Source of the DNA: Pseudomonadota bacterium
GTDB taxonomy: Bacteria; Myxococcota_A; UBA796; UBA9615
DNA length: 52,536 nucleotides
Assembly (NCBI GenBank): GCA_024229515.1
Contig: JAAESI010000164.1
Location: forward strand, 1-52,536
Direction: 5' to 3'
Below the pieces are notes generated by a model, which ran no database searches, was not told the origin of the DNA, and saw only the letters and a list, made by a program, of their open reading frames with translations. Each line of letters begins with the position of its first letter. Within the stretch, counting starts at the first letter, position 1. Of the stretch, positions 17,501-25,332 are shown piece by piece. The position numbers and the translations under genes are program-made.

Positions 17501-19422
17501 TCCAGGAACGCCCCCCGCCTGGCGTACGTGCGGTCCGTCGCCTTGGGGTCGTCGTCCTGGTAGTCGTCCAGCGACCAGTACCCCTCGGGCACGTCGCTGA
17601 CGGCGTCGACGCCGGTGCGCAGGTTCCGCCACAGATCGGTGACGTCGCCGGCCTTCGGGAAGCGGCACCCGATGCCCACGATCGCGATGGCGTCGTCGGC
17701 GTCCTTCATCGACACGAACGTCGGCGCGGGGGCGGTGCGCTCGGTCTCCGGCTCGTCGGACGGGGCCGCGGCCGCGGCCTGGGCCGTCAGGTAGGCGTCG
17801 ATCCGACCGGCCGCCAGCGGCGTCCACTCCTCGGCCTCCGCGGGGACGGGCACCCCCTGGGTTCGCAGCGCCGCGGCACGGGCGAGCACGGCGGCACCCG
17901 CGAGGATGTTCTGGGCGATGGCGGCCACGCCGCGGGCGGCGGGATCGGCCAACGGGCTCCCCGTCGTCCAGGCATTGAACCCGCCCATCGAGGGACCGCA
18001 CCAGACCTGGTAGTCGAGGCGGCGGTCGGTCACGCCGGCGTTGGCCCAGCGGGACGACAGCCCCAGGTAGCTGCGGAACAGCAGCGCCAGCTTGTGCTTG
18101 CCGTCGGTCGCGGCGCGCTCGATCTGGGCGGCGTCGCGGTCGGCCCAGTACCGCTCGCACTCGGCCCAGGCCTCTTCCAGCGTCGCTCGGAAGTACTTGC
18201 TTTCGAGCGCCTCGTGGTCGGCGGCGGGGATGTCGTCCACCGAATCGCAGGCCTTGTAGATCTCGTAGAGCTTGCGGGCCCGGACGGCGAACATCGTGCC
18301 GCGGGTCAGCACCTGGAGCTCGACGCCGAGCTCGAACATGTCCGCGGCGGGCGCCATACCGACGTCGGCAGGACCGGCTTCGGCGAGCATCGCCCGCACG
18401 ATGTCGGACGATCCCGACTCCACGCAGGCCTGGTTGACCGAGCCGGTGACGACGTAGGCAGCGCCCATGCCGAACGCGGCGGCGGCCGACGCCGGAGTCG
18501 CGATGCCGCCCGCAGCGCCCACCCGGGGAGCCGTCGCATACCCGCGCTCCGCCGCGATGCGATCCCGCAGGGCGATCAGCTCGGGCAGCAGCACCAGCAG
18601 CGGGCGGCGGTCGGTGTGGCCCCCGGAGTCCGCCTCAGCGGTGATGTCGTCCGCCATGGGGAGGCGGGCGGCGAGCTCGGACTGGGCGGCGGTCAGCTCA
18701 CCACGGCTCACGAGCTCGTCGATGAAGCGCTGCGGCGCCGGCTCGAGGAAGTGGCGGGCGACCTCGGGGCGCGACACCTTCGCCAGGATCTTGTTCGGGG
18801 CCAGAACCGTGCCGTCGGGTCCGGCGGAGATGCCGGTGAGGCGGAACCGAACCACGGGCAGGGTCAGGCCGAGGTACGCGGACGCGGACACGATGCGGAT
18901 GCCGCGATCGAGGTAGAGCTGGACCGTCGCCGCCTCGACTTCCGGCTCGCCGGGGCTGTGGATCAGGTTGAAGCCGTAGGGCAGATCCCCCAACGACGCC
19001 TGCAGCCGGTCGATGGCCGCTTCGATGCGGGGGAGGCTGGAGCCGGCGGCGCCGAAGAAGGCGAGCAGGCCGGCGCGGGCCGACGCCTCCACCAGCTCCT
19101 CGCTGGCGATCGTGTTGGCCATGGCGCCGACAACGTAGGCGTACTGAAGCCGATGCTCCGCGCGGAAGCTGGCGTCGCCGAGGGACTCCGGCAAAAGCGG
19201 GGGGGCCCACCCGACCAGCGGGTACTCGCCGGCCGTGGGGCGGGCGCCGAGCTTGACGGAGCCCTCATCAGCGGCGGCGAGGCGGCCGTCCGCGAGCACC
19301 ACCGAGACATCGGATCCGAGCTGCTGAAGGGCGTCCCGAAGGGACGACGGCCCCGGCCGTGGCGAACGGCCATGAGGGACCCAGGCCCCCAAAGTGAGGG
19401 GCGTCGAGAACTCGGGATGCAT
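11545..19422 (-). CDS. pfaA: PUFA synthase subunit: fused PfaD enoyl reductase and PfaA (ER-KS-AT-ACP-ACP-KR-DH)
   Basis: This 2625-residue multifunctional synthase has an unusual fusion. Residues 1 to about 550 are a PfaD-type FMN-dependent enoyl reductase: AYVVTGSVNQACVESG, APAADMFELGVELQVL and a WCGPSMGGFNAW end are visible. PfaD is usually a separate protein. PfaA-like modules follow: ketosynthase with Cys778 (TDAACASS), malonyl-type acyltransferase with Ser1226 (GHSYGE), a Pro/Ala linker, two acyl carrier domains with phosphopantetheine Ser1707 and Ser1806 (LGIDSIKR in each), a ketoreductase (VTGGARG near 2076) and a polyketide-type dehydratase (SDHQLSGSPVVP near 2370). The ATG at 19422 is preferred over an upstream TTG at 19455 because GGAGAG precedes it at good spacing. 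It is the first gene of the operon. No PfaE-type phosphopantetheinyl transferase is present in the window. Confidence 0.92.
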   Translation of the reverse strand: MHPEFSTPLTLGAWVPHGRSPRPGPSSLRDALQQLGSDVSVVLADGRLAAADEGSVKLGARPTAGEYPLVGWAPPLLPESLGDASFRAEHRLQYAYVVGAMANTIASEELVEASARAGLLAFFGAAGSSLPRIEAAIDRLQASLGDLPYGFNLIHSPGEPEVEAATVQLYLDRGIRIVSASAYLGLTLPVVRFRLTGISAGPDGTVLAPNKILAKVSRPEVARHFLEPAPQRFIDELVSRGELTAAQSELAARLPMADDITAEADSGGHTDRRPLLVLLPELIALRDRIAAERGYATAPRVGAAGGIATPASAAAAFGMGAAYVVTGSVNQACVESGSSDIVRAMLAEAGPADVGMAPAADMFELGVELQVLTRGTMFAVRARKLYEIYKACDSVDDIPAADHEALESKYFRATLEEAWAECERYWADRDAAQIERAATDGKHKLALLFRSYLGLSSRWANAGVTDRRLDYQVWCGPSMGGFNAWTTGSPLADPAARGVAAIAQNILAGAAVLARAAALRTQGVPVPAEAEEWTPLAAGRIDAYLTAQAAAAAPSDEPETERTAPAPTFVSMKDADDAIAIVGIGCRFPKAGDVTDLWRNLRTGVDAVSDVPEGYWSLDDYQDDDPKATDRTYARRGAFLEPYDFDPTEFGIPPNTLEATDTCQLLSLVAAKAALQDAGYDPDGEWDRSKTSVILGITGTQELVISLGARLGHPHWWRALREAGIDDAKASEVVEGIGRSYVQWQESSFPGLLGNVVAGRIANRFDLGGTNCVTDAACASSLAALHLGVMELITHRSGMVVCGGADTLNDIFMHMCFSKTPALSATGDARPFADNADGTILGEGIGMVVLKRLADAERDGDTVYAVMRGVGTSSDGRAKSIYAPRPSGQARALRDALDVAGVSARSIELVEAHGTGTRAGDLCEFTALNEVYRDASDEIGWCALGSIKSQIGHTKAAAGAAGLIKGALALHHKVLPATLKVETPSSKLDLASSPFYLSTETRPWVASPDHPRRAGISSFGFGGSDYHVVLEEYRPHRTDPAWDGAVELVPLHGASASELSAALDGLGELPLAHAAQRARRSFRTDAPHRLVLVVVGGDLDASVASARTGLAAEPSAAWSRPGVHHGVGAADGGLGLLFPGQGSQYVGMGAELSTLFPELLEALSAEPELAARIVPPPTFDADERAAAAAALTATDTAQPALGLVEAAMFELLGRFGVRADATAGHSYGELVALHAAGRLDRRELMTLSRERGRLMAGDGSDRGTMLAVLAPLADIEAVLADGTLDVVLANRNTPQQGVLSGSRDAIDAAEAACADAGLRTRRLDVAAAFHSKLVADARDGLAAALESASFGPGLVDVHACASAAPYPAEPAAARTLLADQLASPVRFVELIEGMHAAGVRTFVEVGPKAALTGMVGRILGDRDHAAYATDASLGRRGLQDFADVLARLAAEGRDVDLRPWQDLALRPVRTPRMVVPLTGANLKGKQRPALPIAAPRNLPAAPPLPASAPLSAPPRVLAPHSPEPAMSSSDRPVPPTLPAVAVPAPADASVLGQALATAQHTLLALQSMQQQTASIHQQFLQGQQAAQQSLQQLIAGQQRLVEQALGGDPAAIAMPTFVAPPAAPAYVPPAAPTSAAPVPAPVAAPVPTPAPVVSTTPAPAVAPTPAPAAPTVQLVPTLLTVVSESTGYPVDMIDLDMDMESDLGIDSIKRVEILSLFTDRMPGVRQVEPEALGKLRTLREVAEFVGGGDVDESPAAVPAPPASATPAAPSAGVVPTLITVVSESTGYPEDMIDLDMDMESDLGIDSIKRVEILSLFTERMPNAPQVEPEELSKLRTLRQVAQFVGRAGDEAPAAPPASAPAPAAEPAPVPAVRPERWDVRARAAGSLRSGPSTLKDVWVVDDGTELAEAISTTLNGRLVNRSESNGGLPDGPCGALVLTSASADPEQALKEAFALVRALAARLRDCGGALVGVTTRDGRFGLGGSGWSDPVQGGLFGLIKTAAQEWPEVRALAVDIDPDLAPADAAAALAGELADSGGAVEVGLAADGRWLLDLVRANLPTEAAADWSGGTAVVTGGARGVTAGCAAALAERTGVSLLLLGRSPAPEAEPAYLTDATTEAEVKRALLAHAFADSRPSPRALGEACKRALADREIRGTLARLEAAGSRVLYRSVDVRDPAAVTAAVDEARSELGPIVGVVHGAGVLRDRTIVDKTAEQFDAVFDTKVAGLAALQAATASDTLRFFACFTSVSGRFGRRGQVDYAMANEVLAAAMAHGAAAHPDTRFAALDWGPWEGGMVTPALKREFQREGIGLIGIEAGAQHFVDEILATGAASESLIGVGLAESVSEAAPASTTEQLELDPATHLYLSDHQLSGSPVVPMAMMLEWFAAAAKRAAPGREVLAVEGLQVLQGIVLDHGPIGAAVALAADGEGRFNAELHDSDGRVRARATVLVGDRQPAPDARVTNGGLTAYSLSVDESYSRRLFHGRRFRAIEQIGGMSDSSMDADLKAAPKPSEWIIGERGDWTTDPLAVDGALQSMILWCWEQRGSPCLPNRVGRFVQFRDRWPAAGVRGHFTVSAGEGANVDFDVDLVDNADGTLVARMEGVRCTVSESLVPAFGNDAATA
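13950..14400 (-). repeat. Tandem duplication encoding the two ACP domains
   Basis: Two DNA segments about 297 bp apart encode the acyl carrier domains, with serine codons at 14302-14304 and 14005-14007. The stretches around the serine and the following acidic DMDMESDLG motif are nearly identical at the DNA level, while the Pro/Ala linkers differ. This indicates recent duplication or ongoing gene conversion. ACP copy number affects yield in PUFA synthases. Confidence 0.8.
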
Positions 19423-19594
19423 CCAACTCTCCGTGCGGCCGTGCGGCAGCGTCAATTAGCACCGGCAAGGAGCCGGGGAAAGGAAGGAGTGCCCCGGAGC
19501 ACCCCGCCCTGTCTTCAATCTCTTCAATAACTTTTGAAACCAGCTGTATTCATACAAGAATCGGCCCTGATCTGGAAGTCCGAGTTTCACGACT
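19423..19594. promoter_or_regulatory. Divergent intergenic region between the pfa-ole operon and the LOG-type gene
   Basis: This 172-nt gap separates divergent genes and must hold the promoter of the minus-strand operon of about 19 kb. Bases 19515-19585 are clearly more A+T-rich than the surroundings. A TTGAAA at about 19534 could be a -35 element for the plus-strand gene, but no convincing -10 follows at standard spacing. On the minus strand, TTGTAT and TTATTG elements are visible without clear consensus partners. CCGGGG/CCCCGG near 19476-19500 could pair as a short hairpin in the operon leader. Confidence 0.45.
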
Positions 19595-20113
19595 ATGCTC
19601 ACGCGCGTGCGCAACCGAACTCACGTCGTCGCGGTGATCGGGGCAGCAAACGCTTCCCCTGCCCTCTTGAATCATGCCGAGGCGCTCGGCGCCGCCCTCG
19701 CCCGGGCTGGCTTCCGGATCGTCTGCGGAGGCCGCGGCGGCGTGATGGAGGCGGCCTGCCGGGGAGCGGCGGAGGCGGGGGGGAGCACGGTCGGCATCCT
19801 CCCGGGCCTGGACGCGAGCGAAGCCAACCCGTGGGTCCAGATCGCCATCCCAACCGGGCTCGGGCTTGGACGCAACCTCGTCGTGGTCGCGTCGGCGGAC
19901 GCCGTCGTCGCGGTGGGGGGCGGCTCCGGCACGTTGTCCGAGATCGCGCTGGCCTGGCAGCTGGGCAAGCCGCTGGTGGGCCTGGACGTAGGCGAAGGCT
20001 GGAGCTCCCGGCTCGCCGGCGAGTCGTTGGACGGCAAGCGGTCGGACCGGATCGTCGCGGCTTCCGATGCGGCCGACGCGACCGCCCGGGTCCAGGCGCT
20101 GCTGGCGCCCTAG
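19595..20113 (+). CDS. LOG/TIGR00725-family nucleotide-binding protein
   Basis: This 172-residue Rossmann-like protein resembles the TIGR00725/LOG-related group (SLOG superfamily), which includes putative molybdenum-cofactor carriers and cytokinin-activating phosphoribohydrolases. Visible signatures are VVAVIGAANASP at the N-terminus, CGGRGGVMEAACRGA (44-58) and GGGSGTLSE at 108-116, equivalent to the PGGxGTxxE loop. The size fits the stand-alone family. The substrate cannot be inferred. It diverges from the pfa operon and its TAG stop overlaps the stop of sbcC on the other strand through a shared CTAG. Confidence 0.8.
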   Translation: MLTRVRNRTHVVAVIGAANASPALLNHAEALGAALARAGFRIVCGGRGGVMEAACRGAAEAGGSTVGILPGLDASEANPWVQIAIPTGLGLGRNLVVVASADAVVAVGGGSGTLSEIALAWQLGKPLVGLDVGEGWSSRLAGESLDGKRSDRIVAASDAADATARVQALLAP

Positions 20114-23100
20114 GCGCTGAGCCGGATGCGGCTTCGGCCGTCGCCGAGCTTCTCCACGAGCACCTGGGCGGGGATCTTCTCCCGCAGGGCGTCCACGTGG
20201 CTGATGATCCCGACCTGGGTGCCCGTCGCCTGAAGCCGGTCCAACGCCGACATCGCCACGGACTGGCTCTCCTGGTCGAGCGTGCCGAACCCTTCGTCCA
20301 GCAGCAGGGTCTCCAGCGGCGTATTGTTGGAGCGCAGCTGCCCGAGGCCCAACGCCAGGGCCAGCGACACGAGGAAGCGCTCGCCTCCCGACAGCGTCGT
20401 CGTAGGCCGAACCTGGCCTCCCTGGAACCGGTCCTCAACGACGAACGACAGCGTCGGCCGACCGTCTTCGGCGCAGGCGGGGCGGAGCCGGTAGCGGTCG
20501 GTCAGCCGCTCCAGGTGCACGTTGGCCTCGTCGACCAGATCGCCCAGGTTGAGCACTTGCGCGAAGCGCTTGAAGGCGTCGCCGTCGCCGACTCCGATCA
20601 GGCTGTGGAGCCGACGCCACAGCGCGGCGTCGGCGCGGGCCGCCGTCAGCTCGCCATCGAGCTCGCTGGCGCGGCCCCGAAGGGCATCGTCCGCGGCCAG
20701 CGAAGCTCGCGCCGCAGCCAACTCCGCCTGCACCGTCGCGACCTCGGCGATGGCGTCGGGGAGCAGGCGGCGGACCTCCTCCAGGCGGGCAGCCTCGGCC
20801 CCCGCCGGCGACGACGGGGGACGCCCCGCCTCCAGCGCATCGGCCGCCGCCTGGAGGGCGTCGACCCGAGCCCGGTGTTCGGTCAGCGCGGTCCGGATCG
20901 CGTCCCGACGGCGGCCCAGCGCGGCCGCCTCGTCCAGTTCCAGGATCCGCTCCTGGAGGGCGGCGCGGTCGGCCAACGCAAGGCGAGCCAGGTCCGCCTC
21001 GAGGGACGCTCGGTGCTCGCTCAAGTGGGTGAGCGCCTCGGCCTCCTGCGTCTGCACCGACGCGGCCGTGGCGCCCGCGGCGGCGAGCTCGGTGCCGAGG
21101 CGCCGGTGCTCGGACTCCAGCCGGTCCAGGGCTGTCCGCGCGTCCTGCACGGCGGTCTTCAGCGCGGCCTCCAGCCGGGTCGGGTCCTCGTCGCCGACGA
21201 GGTCCTGGAGCGTGGTGAGCAACGCCCACCGCCGGGCCCGGAAGGCGCGACGCTTGCCCGCCGCCGCCGCGCTCGCGGTCTCCGCCTCCGCCAACATCCG
21301 ACGGGCGATCTCCAGCGCGGAGTCGGTGCGGAGCCGGGCCGCTTCCGCGGAGTTCATCCCGTCCCGCGCCGCGGCCAACTCCCGATCGGCCTCCCGCAAG
21401 CCCACCACGGAACGACCAAGCCGGTCCGATGAGGTGCCCAGCCGCTCCCGCAGCGCCGCTGCTTTCCGCTCGGCCTCCTGGTCCTGCGCCGCGAAGGTCT
21501 CGCTGTCGGCGTGCTCGGCGCTTCCGCACAGCGGGCAGGCCGATCCGGGCTGCAGCTGCGCCCGCTCGCTCGTCATGCGCAGCGCCCAGCGCAGGCCCTC
21601 GTAGCCAGCCAGCTCCCCCTCGGCCCGGGCCAGCAGATCCTGCTCCCGCTCGGGGTTGGGGGGCACCGCCGGACCGTCGGTCCGAGGCAGGCCGTCCGGC
21701 ATCGAGGCCAACAGCGCGCCGATGCGTTCCGCCCGGCGGCTGAGGTCCAGGCGCGCGGCTTCCGTCGCGGCCAACCGAGCAGCCACGGCGAGGTCGGCGC
21801 GGCGATGTTCCAAGAGGCCATCGAGTTCGTCGCAGGCCAGCCGCGCCGCCACCCCGGCCTCCTCCGAAGCTGCCGTCGCCTCGCCCCCGGCGGCCCGCAA
21901 CTGGGCGGCAGTCTGCTGAAGCTCCGCAACGGTGCGATCGACCTCGCGCAGCTCGCGATCGGTCTCGACGATGCGGCCCGCGGTCTCCCGGGCCTTCGCC
22001 AGGGGGCCGGCCTGCTTCGCTTCAGCGGCCTCCGCATGCACCAACGCCCGGTGGGCGGCCTGACGGCGCTCGACCAGGGACGTGAGCTCCGCCTGCGCCT
22101 CAGCCTGACGCGCGGTCGCGGAGGCCCGGCGCACCCCCATCGCGGCGAGGGCGGCTTCCAGTCGAAGGGATTCGTTGAGGTGTCCCGCGGCCTGGGCGCA
22201 ACGCTCGTGCTCGGCGAGCCGACGGAGGGCCGGCTCGGAAGACGCCGCGTCCGCCTCGGCCGTGGTCAGCCCCACCTTCGCGGCAGCATACTGGCCCGCC
22301 GCGTCGGACCACCGAGTGCCCCAGGCGAGCTCGGCCCGCAGGGTGCCCTCGACCGCCTGCAGCCCTGTCAACGCGGCCGCGCCCTCCGAGGCACGAGCCT
22401 CGATGGCGGCCCGCGCGGCCTCGTCCAACGGGCGCACCTCGCCCGCGGCGATCTCCAGATCGTCGACCCGGCGAACCGCCTCTTTGCGCTTGCGGTTGGC
22501 GCGCTCCCCGATGCGGCGGAACTGCTCGGTGCCGGTGAGCCGCTCCAGGATCGCCGCACGGGTCGCCTCGTCCGCCTCCAAGAAGGCTGCGAACTGGCCC
22601 TGCGCCAGCAGGATCGCGCGCTGGAACTGGTCCAGGTCCATGCCCTCGAGCACCCGATCGAAATCGGGGGCGTAGAACTTCGCGCGCCCGTCGCTGACGA
22701 GCAGCACCCACTGCTCCGCATCGGCGTCCCACTGCTCCAGGCTGCGCTCGGGCTTCTGGAAGGCGCCCGTGGCGGACTCCCGCGCCCGACGGACCGCCCA
22801 GATCGCCCGGTACCGCACGCGGCCGGCGGGCTCGATCTTGCTGAACTCCACCTCGGCCCGGCACCGGCCCGTGCCGTGCGACATCACCTGGCGGGCGTCC
22901 GCCGCCTCGTCCGAACGGCTGCTGGAGGCCTTGCCCAGCCGCGGCGTGCGGCCGAACAGAGCCAGGCAGATCGCATCCAGCAGCGTCGACTTGCCCGCGC
23001 CGGTGGGTCCCACCACGAGGAACAGGCTGGCCGCTCCGAGTTGCCCGTCCAGATCCAGCTCGTGCTCGCCGTACAGCGAGTTGAGGTTCTCCAGGGCGAG

Positions 23101-23115
23101 GCGATGAAGCTTCAT
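20110..23115 (-). CDS. sbcC: Exonuclease subunit SbcC (Rad50-like SMC ATPase)
   Basis: This 1001-residue SMC-type ATPase pairs with SbcD to open and degrade hairpins and blocked double-strand ends. Walker A is GPTGAGKST (36-44), a zinc-hook CPLC lies at about residue 525 between long Ala/Glu/Arg-rich coiled coils, and LSGGERFLVS with LLLDEGFGTLD near the C-terminus gives the ABC signature and Walker B. The frame stays open upstream to 23766, but the ATG at 23115 overlaps the sbcD stop (ATGA) and begins the canonical MKLHRLALENLNS start, so it is chosen. The plus-strand LOG-type gene ends tail-to-tail with a 4-nt overlap. The protein is relevant to the long palindrome at 34829-35392, a class of structure SbcCD is known to attack. 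Confidence 0.93.
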   Translation of the reverse strand: MKLHRLALENLNSLYGEHELDLDGQLGAASLFLVVGPTGAGKSTLLDAICLALFGRTPRLGKASSSRSDEAADARQVMSHGTGRCRAEVEFSKIEPAGRVRYRAIWAVRRARESATGAFQKPERSLEQWDADAEQWVLLVSDGRAKFYAPDFDRVLEGMDLDQFQRAILLAQGQFAAFLEADEATRAAILERLTGTEQFRRIGERANRKRKEAVRRVDDLEIAAGEVRPLDEAARAAIEARASEGAAALTGLQAVEGTLRAELAWGTRWSDAAGQYAAAKVGLTTAEADAASSEPALRRLAEHERCAQAAGHLNESLRLEAALAAMGVRRASATARQAEAQAELTSLVERRQAAHRALVHAEAAEAKQAGPLAKARETAGRIVETDRELREVDRTVAELQQTAAQLRAAGGEATAASEEAGVAARLACDELDGLLEHRRADLAVAARLAATEAARLDLSRRAERIGALLASMPDGLPRTDGPAVPPNPEREQDLLARAEGELAGYEGLRWALRMTSERAQLQPGSACPLCGSAEHADSETFAAQDQEAERKAAALRERLGTSSDRLGRSVVGLREADRELAAARDGMNSAEAARLRTDSALEIARRMLAEAETASAAAAGKRRAFRARRWALLTTLQDLVGDEDPTRLEAALKTAVQDARTALDRLESEHRRLGTELAAAGATAASVQTQEAEALTHLSEHRASLEADLARLALADRAALQERILELDEAAALGRRRDAIRTALTEHRARVDALQAAADALEAGRPPSSPAGAEAARLEEVRRLLPDAIAEVATVQAELAAARASLAADDALRGRASELDGELTAARADAALWRRLHSLIGVGDGDAFKRFAQVLNLGDLVDEANVHLERLTDRYRLRPACAEDGRPTLSFVVEDRFQGGQVRPTTTLSGGERFLVSLALALGLGQLRSNNTPLETLLLDEGFGTLDQESQSVAMSALDRLQATGTQVGIISHVDALREKIPAQVLVEKLGDGRSRIRLSA

Positions 23116-24341
23116 GAGTCCCCCTGAAGCAGACTGCGGAACGCCCCCAGGAGGGCCGCGTCGGCCTCCTCCCCCCGGCTGTCGCACAGGAGCCGGAACA
23201 CCGACTCCGGATCCAGTCCGGCCAGCGGCGGCCGGTGCTCGGCTTCGCCCGCGGTGCCCTCGGGAGCGGCGTCGATCTCCTGCCGGATCTGCACCAGAAG
23301 CGGTCGATCCGCCGTGTCGGCCCAGATCTCTTCGTGGAGGCGGCGTAGCTCGGCGACGACCTCCGGCTGCCGGCGCGGCAGCTCCAACCCGACGTGGACC
23401 AGCGGCGCCAGAGGCTCGTCCCAGGTGAGGTCGGTGAGCCCCGCGGCGACCGCCTCGAGGCTGCCCCGGAGGGGGACCAACCGGCGGAACGCGGGCACCT
23501 CGATCGCCACCGGGGTCAGGGTCCGGCCGACGTTGGGCTCGAGGTCGACCCGCAGCACCACGCGGGCCTGCTCCTGCTCCCCCAGCCGCAGCGCGATCGG
23601 CGAGCCGCTGTACCAGGCGGGCCCCGTGCCCACCCGCATCGAGCGATGCACGTGGCCGAGGGCGGCGTAGCGGATCCGCCGGTCGAAGATGGAATCGGGA
23701 AGCGCGCCGACGCTGCCGACCGAGTGGATCGGCACCGGGTAGTCGTCCGCCGCCGCGCCCTCGCACGTGAGGTGGCCGGTGGCGATGAGGGGGGCCCCCG
23801 GCCAGCGCCGCTCGGCTTCGTCGGCGAGGTCGGTGTACAGCTCCGAGAAGCGGTCGCGGTAGAGCCGCGCGATGGAGACGGGGTCCAGGCCAGCGGTGCG
23901 AATGCCCAGCCGGTACTCGTGCACGTAGGGCAGCGCGAGCACCACCGCGTCCACGCCCCCGTCCGCCGCGGGGACCGGGCAGAGCAGCCGGCTGCGGCTG
24001 GCGTCGCTGCCGTCGAAGGTGCCGACGACGCGCACGTCGATGGCGTCCAGCACCTCACGCGGGGCTTCCAGGCGGGCGGGGCTGTCGTGGTTGCCCGCCA
24101 CCACCACCACCTGGCGCAGCGAGGTCTCCTGGAGGCCGACGAGGAAGCGGTACCAGGTCTTCAGCGCGTCGGCCGAGGGGTTGGCGTGGTCGAAGACATC
24201 GCCGGCGATCACCAGCAGGTCGGCCTCCTGCTCGTTCACCGTCCCGGTCAGCCAGTCGAGGAAGCGGACGTGCTCGGGGGCTCGGGGTACGCCCCCGAGG
24301 GACGATCCGAGGTGCCAGTCAGAGGTGTGGAGGATCCGCAC
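23112..24341 (-). CDS. sbcD: Exonuclease subunit SbcD (Mre11-like nuclease)
   Basis: This 409-residue calcineurin-like phosphoesterase is the nuclease partner of SbcC. Metal-binding motifs appear in order: TSDWHLG at residues 6-12, GDVFDHANPS near 46-56, VAGNHDSPARL near 80, and ALGHVH around 230. Length fits the family. It overlaps sbcC by 4 nt (ATGA), consistent with coupled synthesis of the complex. The ADP-ribosylglycohydrolase gene lies 46 nt upstream on the same strand, so the two may share transcripts with the rpoH operon. Confidence 0.93.
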   Translation of the reverse strand: MRILHTSDWHLGSSLGGVPRAPEHVRFLDWLTGTVNEQEADLLVIAGDVFDHANPSADALKTWYRFLVGLQETSLRQVVVVAGNHDSPARLEAPREVLDAIDVRVVGTFDGSDASRSRLLCPVPAADGGVDAVVLALPYVHEYRLGIRTAGLDPVSIARLYRDRFSELYTDLADEAERRWPGAPLIATGHLTCEGAAADDYPVPIHSVGSVGALPDSIFDRRIRYAALGHVHRSMRVGTGPAWYSGSPIALRLGEQEQARVVLRVDLEPNVGRTLTPVAIEVPAFRRLVPLRGSLEAVAAGLTDLTWDEPLAPLVHVGLELPRRQPEVVAELRRLHEEIWADTADRPLLVQIRQEIDAAPEGTAGEAEHRPPLAGLDPESVFRLLCDSRGEEADAALLGAFRSLLQGDS

Positions 24342-24387
24342 GTTCCCAGTGTGCGGACGACCGGGACGAATTCCGTCCCGGGTAGGT

Positions 24388-25332
24388 CTAGATCAGCAAC
24401 GCCAGCTTCTGCAGCTCGGCGGACCGCTCCACGTCCGCGGCCCAGGCGGCAGGCAGCGCATCGAGCCCGGCACGGGCCCCGACCAGGGAGCCGGCCATCG
24501 AGGCGAGGCTGTCGCTGTCGCCACCGGCGTTCGCGCCCTCCAGGATCGCCGCCCCCACGTCGTCGGGGTTGCGGAGGAACAGGTAGAGCGTCGCCGCGAT
24601 CGCCTCGTGCGCGGCCCACCCCCGCAGCCGCTCCAGGGTGACCTCCGGGCCGACCCCGCCGACGGCTTCGGCCTGGGCTCGTCCCATCATCCCCGCGGTG
24701 CCGCGGTCGTACCGCCCGGCCGCATCGATCATGGCCCGCGCCACCGCCTCGGGGCCCTCGCCCAGCAGCGCGGACCGGGTCCCCACCGCCATCGCGGCGC
24801 AGGCAGCCAACGCGATCGGATCGCGATGAGTGAGGGCGGAGTGCTCCACCGCCCAGCGCTCGGCCCGGGCGGGATCGGCGGCGAACACGAGGCCGAACGG
24901 GTAGGCGCGCATGACCGAACCGCAGCCTCCCGCGTCGGCAGCCCCCGCCTCACGCCACGGGGTGCCCGCGGCCAGCGCCCGACAGCCGGCAAGGCAAGCG
25001 TTTCCGGGAGCCCGGTGGCCCCCGCGGGGGACGTGCATCCAGGCGACGAACCGCCGCCCCAGGGCCATCATCGTGTCCTCGAGTTCGAGGCCCCGGTCGC
25101 GCCCTTCCAGCAGGCCCCGAAGGACCTCTTCGGCCATCTGGGTGTCGTCGGTGTAGGGCGCGAACCGACGGCCGCCCTCTTCCCAGTACAGTTCGTAGCC
25201 GGTGACCCCCTGGGGTCCGTAGGTCGACAGGATGGAGTCGCGGCTGAGGAACTCGGTGGGGTGGCCCATGGCGTCGCCAACCGCCCCCCCGAGCACCGCG
25301 CCGAGGATCCGGGCGGAGCGACGGTCGGTCAC
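24388..25332 (-). CDS. ADP-ribosylglycohydrolase (DraG family)
   Basis: This 314-residue protein of the ADP-ribosyl-glycohydrolase family removes ADP-ribose from proteins or small molecules using two metal ions. Motifs are AVGDAMGHPTEF near the N-terminus, the metal-binding DDTQMAEEV around 60, and GGDSDSLASMAGSL near 275. The GTG start overlaps the stop of the upstream kinase gene by 4 nt (GTGA), so it belongs to the same translational unit as the kinase/cyclase-like protein. No ADP-ribosyltransferase is visible in the window. The substrate is unknown. Confidence 0.88.
   Translation of the reverse strand: MTDRRSARILGAVLGGAVGDAMGHPTEFLSRDSILSTYGPQGVTGYELYWEEGGRRFAPYTDDTQMAEEVLRGLLEGRDRGLELEDTMMALGRRFVAWMHVPRGGHRAPGNACLAGCRALAAGTPWREAGAADAGGCGSVMRAYPFGLVFAADPARAERWAVEHSALTHRDPIALAACAAMAVGTRSALLGEGPEAVARAMIDAAGRYDRGTAGMMGRAQAEAVGGVGPEVTLERLRGWAAHEAIAATLYLFLRNPDDVGAAILEGANAGGDSDSLASMAGSLVGARAGLDALPAAWAADVERSAELQKLALLI

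Noticed and set aside
23116..23766. An upstream extension of SbcC
   Set aside because: It lies inside sbcD, has Arg/Gly-rich composition, and the canonical SbcC N-terminus starts at the ATG that overlaps the sbcD stop.
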